Shown here: piece after piece, positions 60,634-64,000 of the stretch
Layout: every line of letters begins with the position of its first letter
Numbering within the stretch: position 1 is the first letter of the stretch
Source: UBA993 sp964485855
GTDB lineage: Bacteria > Bacillota > Dethiobacteria > DTU022
Length of the DNA stretch: 64,000 bases
Direction of reading: 5' to 3'
Assembly (NCBI GenBank): GCA_964485855.1
Contig: CAZAKI010000001.1
Span: forward strand, 1 to 64,000
Notes under the pieces: model-generated
What the model was told of the DNA's origin: nothing
Databases searched by the model: none
The model's input: only the letters and a program-made list of their open reading frames with translations
Translations under genes and position numbers: made by a program

Positions 60634-62234
60634 CGATGGGTGTAATGGGGAAGCAACATCGGACCGATCCTGTCGTTTGCAGCCCCAGTATCTTCCAATT
60701 CACGGTGGTAATGGTCGACATGCTGCAGGTTCAAGCCAACCGGTTTGTCAAGATCAAGGCTGACTTTGGCGGCATGTCGTCCAGAACGTCTTCCAAAAAC
60801 AATAATATCAAGCAACGAATTGCCCATCAGGCGGTTAGTGCCGTGGATCCCACCTGCCGCTTCACCAGCTACGTAAAGGTTCTCAACAGTACTGCGTCCG
60901 TTTTCATCGATTAGCAGGCCGCCGTTCTGGTAATGCAAGGTAGGATAAATCAGCATCGGTTCCTTACGGATATCAACCCCAAACCGTTGAAACTGGCGCA
61001 TCATGGCAGGCAGCTGGCGTTCGATAGTTCCCTCGCCGTGGATCATTTCAATTATTGGTGAATCAAGCCAGACCGCAATTAAGCCTGTTGGCAAGGGCAC
61101 ACCAAGATTTCTCTCGTGACATTCTCGCAAGATAGCCGATGACTCAACATCACGTGTTTCCAAGTGATAAACGAATTGTTCTCCATTAATATTAAGAGGT
61201 GTAGCCCCCAAACCCCTGGTTTTTTCTGTAACCAGAAGACCTAACAGTTGTGGCGGATAAGCACCGCCGGTTGGATGATACTGAATTGAGTCGGCATAAA
61301 TCGTTTTTGCACCGGCCCGGTACCCAATGACCAATCCATCGGCTGTAGCCCCATAATGGTTGCTGGTTGGAAAACCGCGATAATGAAGCCTGCCGGAACC
61401 ACCAGTTGCCAGAATTACTGTTTTTGCCCTTGCAACCAGATACTGTTCGGTTTCGACATTAAAAAGTACTGCGCCGGCTGCTCTTCCATTTTGATCGAGG
61501 ATTACTTCAACAGCAGCACAGAATTCAACAATCGATATGCCTTTATTCAGCACCTCGTCACGTAGCGTGCGCATGATTTCCGCTCCGGTGTAATCGCGGG
61601 CAGCATGCATTCTCTTTCTTGACGTGCCTCCACCATGAATGGTGACCATCGTCCCATCATCTTTCTTATCAAACATGGTTCCCATGTTCTCGAGCCATTT
61701 AATCACCAGGGGAGCATCCATAACCAGGGCACGGGCCAGTTCGGGAACATTATCGAAGCGTCCGCCCCCGACTACATCCAGGTAGTGGATAGCCGGAGTA
61801 TCATTTTCCTTATCGGCAGCCTGGATACCACCCTGCGCCATCATCGTATTGGCATCACCAAAACGCAATTTGGTAGCTATCATCACATTGGCCCCGGCTG
61901 CATGCGCCTCAAGGGCAGCGGAAGCACCGGCGCCCCCTCCGCCAATGATTAAAACGTCTACATCGTAGTCCGGTTCTGTTTCCAGATCCAGTTTTAGATC
62001 ACGCAGGCGGCTCCATGATTCAAAAACATCAGCCATTTCAACAGGCATCCTGGCTCCCTTGCTGACACCAACCTTGATCTCGCGGAAACCGTCGGGATTA
62101 TAATCTGGGTGAAATTTTTCAAGCACTTCCTGTCGCTCTTCCTGAGTCATGCGTGGAAAATGAACACCAACCCGTGAGGCCCTGCTCTCTTCAACTTTTT
62201 TTACTAACTCACCAAGTTTACCGCTATATGCCAA
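60630..62234 (-). CDS. Fumarate reductase/succinate dehydrogenase flavoprotein-like subunit
   Basis: A 534-residue FAD protein. Rossmann motif VLIIGGGGAGASAALEA (about 94-110) follows an 85-residue N-terminal extension with no known domain. Other SdhA/FrdA-type motifs: MMAQGGIQAA, ARDYTGAEIM, HYQNGG (active-site histidine) and GEAAGGIHGTNRLMGNSLLD. The C-terminal helical domain is much shorter than in classical SdhA. TTG start behind GGAGG. No membrane anchor subunit is seen, so a soluble fumarate reductase is likely. Confidence 0.87.
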   Translation of the reverse strand: MAYSGKLGELVKKVEESRASRVGVHFPRMTQEERQEVLEKFHPDYNPDGFREIKVGVSKGARMPVEMADVFESWSRLRDLKLDLETEPDYDVDVLIIGGGGAGASAALEAHAAGANVMIATKLRFGDANTMMAQGGIQAADKENDTPAIHYLDVVGGGRFDNVPELARALVMDAPLVIKWLENMGTMFDKKDDGTMVTIHGGGTSRKRMHAARDYTGAEIMRTLRDEVLNKGISIVEFCAAVEVILDQNGRAAGAVLFNVETEQYLVARAKTVILATGGSGRLHYRGFPTSNHYGATADGLVIGYRAGAKTIYADSIQYHPTGGAYPPQLLGLLVTEKTRGLGATPLNINGEQFVYHLETRDVESSAILRECHERNLGVPLPTGLIAVWLDSPIIEMIHGEGTIERQLPAMMRQFQRFGVDIRKEPMLIYPTLHYQNGGLLIDENGRSTVENLYVAGEAAGGIHGTNRLMGNSLLDIIVFGRRSGRHAAKVSLDLDKPVGLNLQHVDHYHRELEDTGAANDRIGPMLLPHYTHR

Positions 62235-62261
62235 TGATCTAATACCTCCTCTCCAGGTTCG

Positions 62262-62942
62262 TTATTCAATTTCTCTCTTGTTGTACATATCCTGCAGTGA
62301 ATCGCGATCTGCAGAAACCAGGGCATCAATATCGGCGTTACATTCACCCGCTTCAATTGCCTTTGTGCGCTCTGCTAAAAATTGATCCGGCTTAGCTATG
62401 TAGCGGCTATATAGCCTCCTGGCAGTGAGGGCAGCGTTATAATGAACAATATTTGCCGGACAACGCGATACACAAAGACCGCACATCAGGCAGTCAAAAG
62501 ATAAATCTGCTGCTTTCTCAAAATCACCACGCTGGATGTAAGCGATATACTGCATTACATCAATGTCTTGGGGGCAAACTTTCGTACAGGAACTACATCC
62601 CAGGCAGCGGTAAACTTCAGGATAAAGCTGGGCAAAATGGGCTACTGATGGTTTGATCTCATCTAAATCAAATGTTGCTTTACGGCCGGGGAAAAAGGGG
62701 ATTTGAGCCAAATACATGCCATCTTCCACTTTTGTCTGGCAGGCCAGACCAACTTTTAACTCGTAATCACCGGCCATTCGGTATACAGTCGCACATGCTC
62801 CGCAAAACCCGGCCCGACAGCCGCAACCACGCTTTAACTGGTATCCCGCATACTCCATGGAATCCATGATGGTCAGGGATTCCGGAACTGTATATTTTTT
62901 ACCCATAATATAAATATCAACCATCTTAATTTCGTCGCTCAT
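62262..62942 (-). CDS. Iron-sulfur subunit of the fumarate reductase-like complex
   Basis: A 226-residue protein with an N-terminal plant-type [2Fe-2S] domain (cysteines in RGCGCRAGFCGACATVY and LACQT) and a C-terminal ferredoxin domain with CLGCSSCTKVCP and CLMCGLCVSRCP, the SdhB/FrdB layout. ATG at 62942 behind AAGGAGG. Passes electrons to the flavoprotein encoded next; the electron donor is unknown. Confidence 0.9.
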   Translation of the reverse strand: MSDEIKMVDIYIMGKKYTVPESLTIMDSMEYAGYQLKRGCGCRAGFCGACATVYRMAGDYELKVGLACQTKVEDGMYLAQIPFFPGRKATFDLDEIKPSVAHFAQLYPEVYRCLGCSSCTKVCPQDIDVMQYIAYIQRGDFEKAADLSFDCLMCGLCVSRCPANIVHYNAALTARRLYSRYIAKPDQFLAERTKAIEAGECNADIDALVSADRDSLQDMYNKREIE

Positions 62943-62967
62943 ATTATCCTCCTTTGGCAAAGCAGAC

Positions 62968-64000
62968 CTATTCGGCAGGTGGTGCAGGAATAAACCCTTT
63001 CTCCATTAACATTTGGGTCTGCTTCTGGGCTTTGCCGATCGATGTTTCGGCGAGCTTGTAGATTTCTTCTCTACTGAGCTTGATGCGGGCTACTCCCTCT
63101 TCAATTGCTTTCATCGCCGTCGCAGTTGCGACTCGGGGGAAGATATCCCACATGTCCATCGTCGGCAATATTTTCTCGGGATTCATACCGCCATCCGGAG
63201 CGCAGGCAGCCAGTTCCTCTGCAGCAGCTATACACATTGTATCAGTAATTTTTGTGGCTTGAACATCCAAAACACCGCGGAAAATTGCCGGAAAGCCGAG
63301 CGAATTATTAACCTGGTTCGGAAAATCAGAACGCCCGGTTGATACTATTTTCGCCCCGGCTTCAAGAGCCTCCCAGGGCCAGATTTCTGGAATCGGGTTA
63401 GCGCAAGCGAAAACAATTGCATCCTTCGCCATGCTGGAGATCCATTCTTTTTTAATCGTGTCAGGACCGGGAGTAGAAAGGGCAATGATTACATCGGCTC
63501 CGTTACAGGCATCAGCAGGTTGGCCAACCAGATTACCGGCGTTAGTAGTCTGACAAAGTTCCCATTTGACCGGGTGTTTTTCCTTTAACTCCGTCCTACC
63601 CTTGTGTAATGTCCCCTTGCTGTCAAGCATGATGATCTTTGCCGGATCCACCCCGGCAGCAATAATCAAACGGGCGGTGCAGATATTAGCTGCGCCGGCT
63701 CCCAGCATGACTACTTTTACTTCGCTCATCTTTTTACCAACTATTTTTAAAGCATTAATCAAACCGGCCAGATTAACCATGGCCGTTCCCTGCTGGTCAT
63801 CATGCCAGACCGGAATGTGGCACTCTTCTTTCAGCCGATCCAGGATATCAAAACATTTCGGACTTGCAATGTCTTCAAGGTTAATCCCGCCAAAACAAGG
63901 TTGCAGCATTTTTACGAACTTAATGAACTCTTCAGGATCCTTAGTGTCAACACAAACTGGAAAAGCATCAACTCCACCCAGGTATTTAAAAAGTAGCGCT
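62968..64000 (-). CDS. NAD(P)-dependent malic enzyme (5' end outside the window)
   Basis: The frame is open to the right edge; the ATG at 63909 is internal. Visible: YLGGVDAFPVCVDTKDPEE, CFGGINLEDI, the metal and substrate region VWHDDQQGTAMV, NAD-binding LGAGAANICTARL and FACANPIPEIWP. Oxidative decarboxylation of malate to pyruvate. About 344 residues present, at least 60-100 missing. Upstream of the FeS and flavoprotein genes on the same strand. Confidence 0.93.
   Translation of the reverse strand, partial: ALLFKYLGGVDAFPVCVDTKDPEEFIKFVKMLQPCFGGINLEDIASPKCFDILDRLKEECHIPVWHDDQQGTAMVNLAGLINALKIVGKKMSEVKVVMLGAGAANICTARLIIAAGVDPAKIIMLDSKGTLHKGRTELKEKHPVKWELCQTTNAGNLVGQPADACNGADVIIALSTPGPDTIKKEWISSMAKDAIVFACANPIPEIWPWEALEAGAKIVSTGRSDFPNQVNNSLGFPAIFRGVLDVQATKITDTMCIAAAEELAACAPDGGMNPEKILPTMDMWDIFPRVATATAMKAIEEGVARIKLSREEIYKLAETSIGKAQKQTQMLMEKGFIPAPPAE

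Noticed and set aside
1..64000. CRISPR array, insertion sequence, toxin-antitoxin or defence island
   Set aside because: No regularly spaced repeats, transposase or recognisable defence families were found; intergenic gaps are short and explained.

Overview
The window is a chromosomal segment of moderate GC content from an anaerobic, endospore-forming member of Bacillota, most likely Clostridia. The evidence is SpoVS and a SpoIIIE/FtsK translocase, an RNase J/RNase Y/RecX repertoire, a T-box leader, the conserved block rpsB-tsf-pyrH-frr-uppS-cdsA-dxr-rseP-ispG-rimP-nusA-infB-rbfA-truB-ribF-rpsO-pnp, and anaerobic energy genes (biotin/Na+ decarboxylase subunits, a soluble fumarate-reductase-like pair, malic enzyme). 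The species is not identified. Most genes lie on the minus strand.

Layout. (1) 1-4900: hflX (+), converging with lexA (-); leuA behind a leucine T-box; a degenerate tyrosine-recombinase-like protein with a C-terminal zinc ribbon. (2) 5100-8650 (+): an accessory envelope group of a BPL_N-type lipoprotein, a CapA-family protein and a GT4 glycosyltransferase. (3) 8650-13400: tRNA-Gln(CUG) with its own promoter and terminator, a 30-residue membrane peptide, then on the minus strand a PHP phosphoesterase and the operon oadG-biotin carrier-oadB-gltX, with no carboxyltransferase (alpha) subunit. (4) 13400-23700 (-): ftsK, rimO, cinA, thpR, recA, recX, rny, ymdB, spoVS. (5) 23800-46700 (-): uppP, a lipid kinase, RNase J, dut, pnp, rpsO, and the translation, nucleic-acid, isoprenoid and lipid operons down from rpsB. 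(6) 46980-59400: DUF1015 protein, AcuC/HDAC-like protein, pyk, dnaE, an AI-2E transporter, trmL, a Lon-family protease, nth. (7) 59400-64000 (-): malic enzyme (cut by the window edge), an iron-sulfur subunit, a fumarate-reductase-like flavoprotein and a class III CoA-transferase, plausibly one C4-dicarboxylate/CoA unit.

Regulation is unusually readable. There is a T-box with a CUC specifier on leuA, a sigma-H-type promoter on spoVS, a LexA-box-like site inside the ftsK promoter, a perfect dyad over the lexA -35, an attenuator-like leader or small RNA ahead of rny, and vegetative promoters on rpsB, rimP, oadG and tRNA-Gln. Start codons are unusual: many genes begin with TTG, and two (thpR, dut) appear to begin with ATT and ATC, because full-length proteins with good Shine-Dalgarno sites have no ATG, GTG or TTG available. 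I see no prophage, insertion sequence, CRISPR array or defence island. The window is mainly core chromosome with a few distinctive features, and I did not find a clear new multi-gene system.
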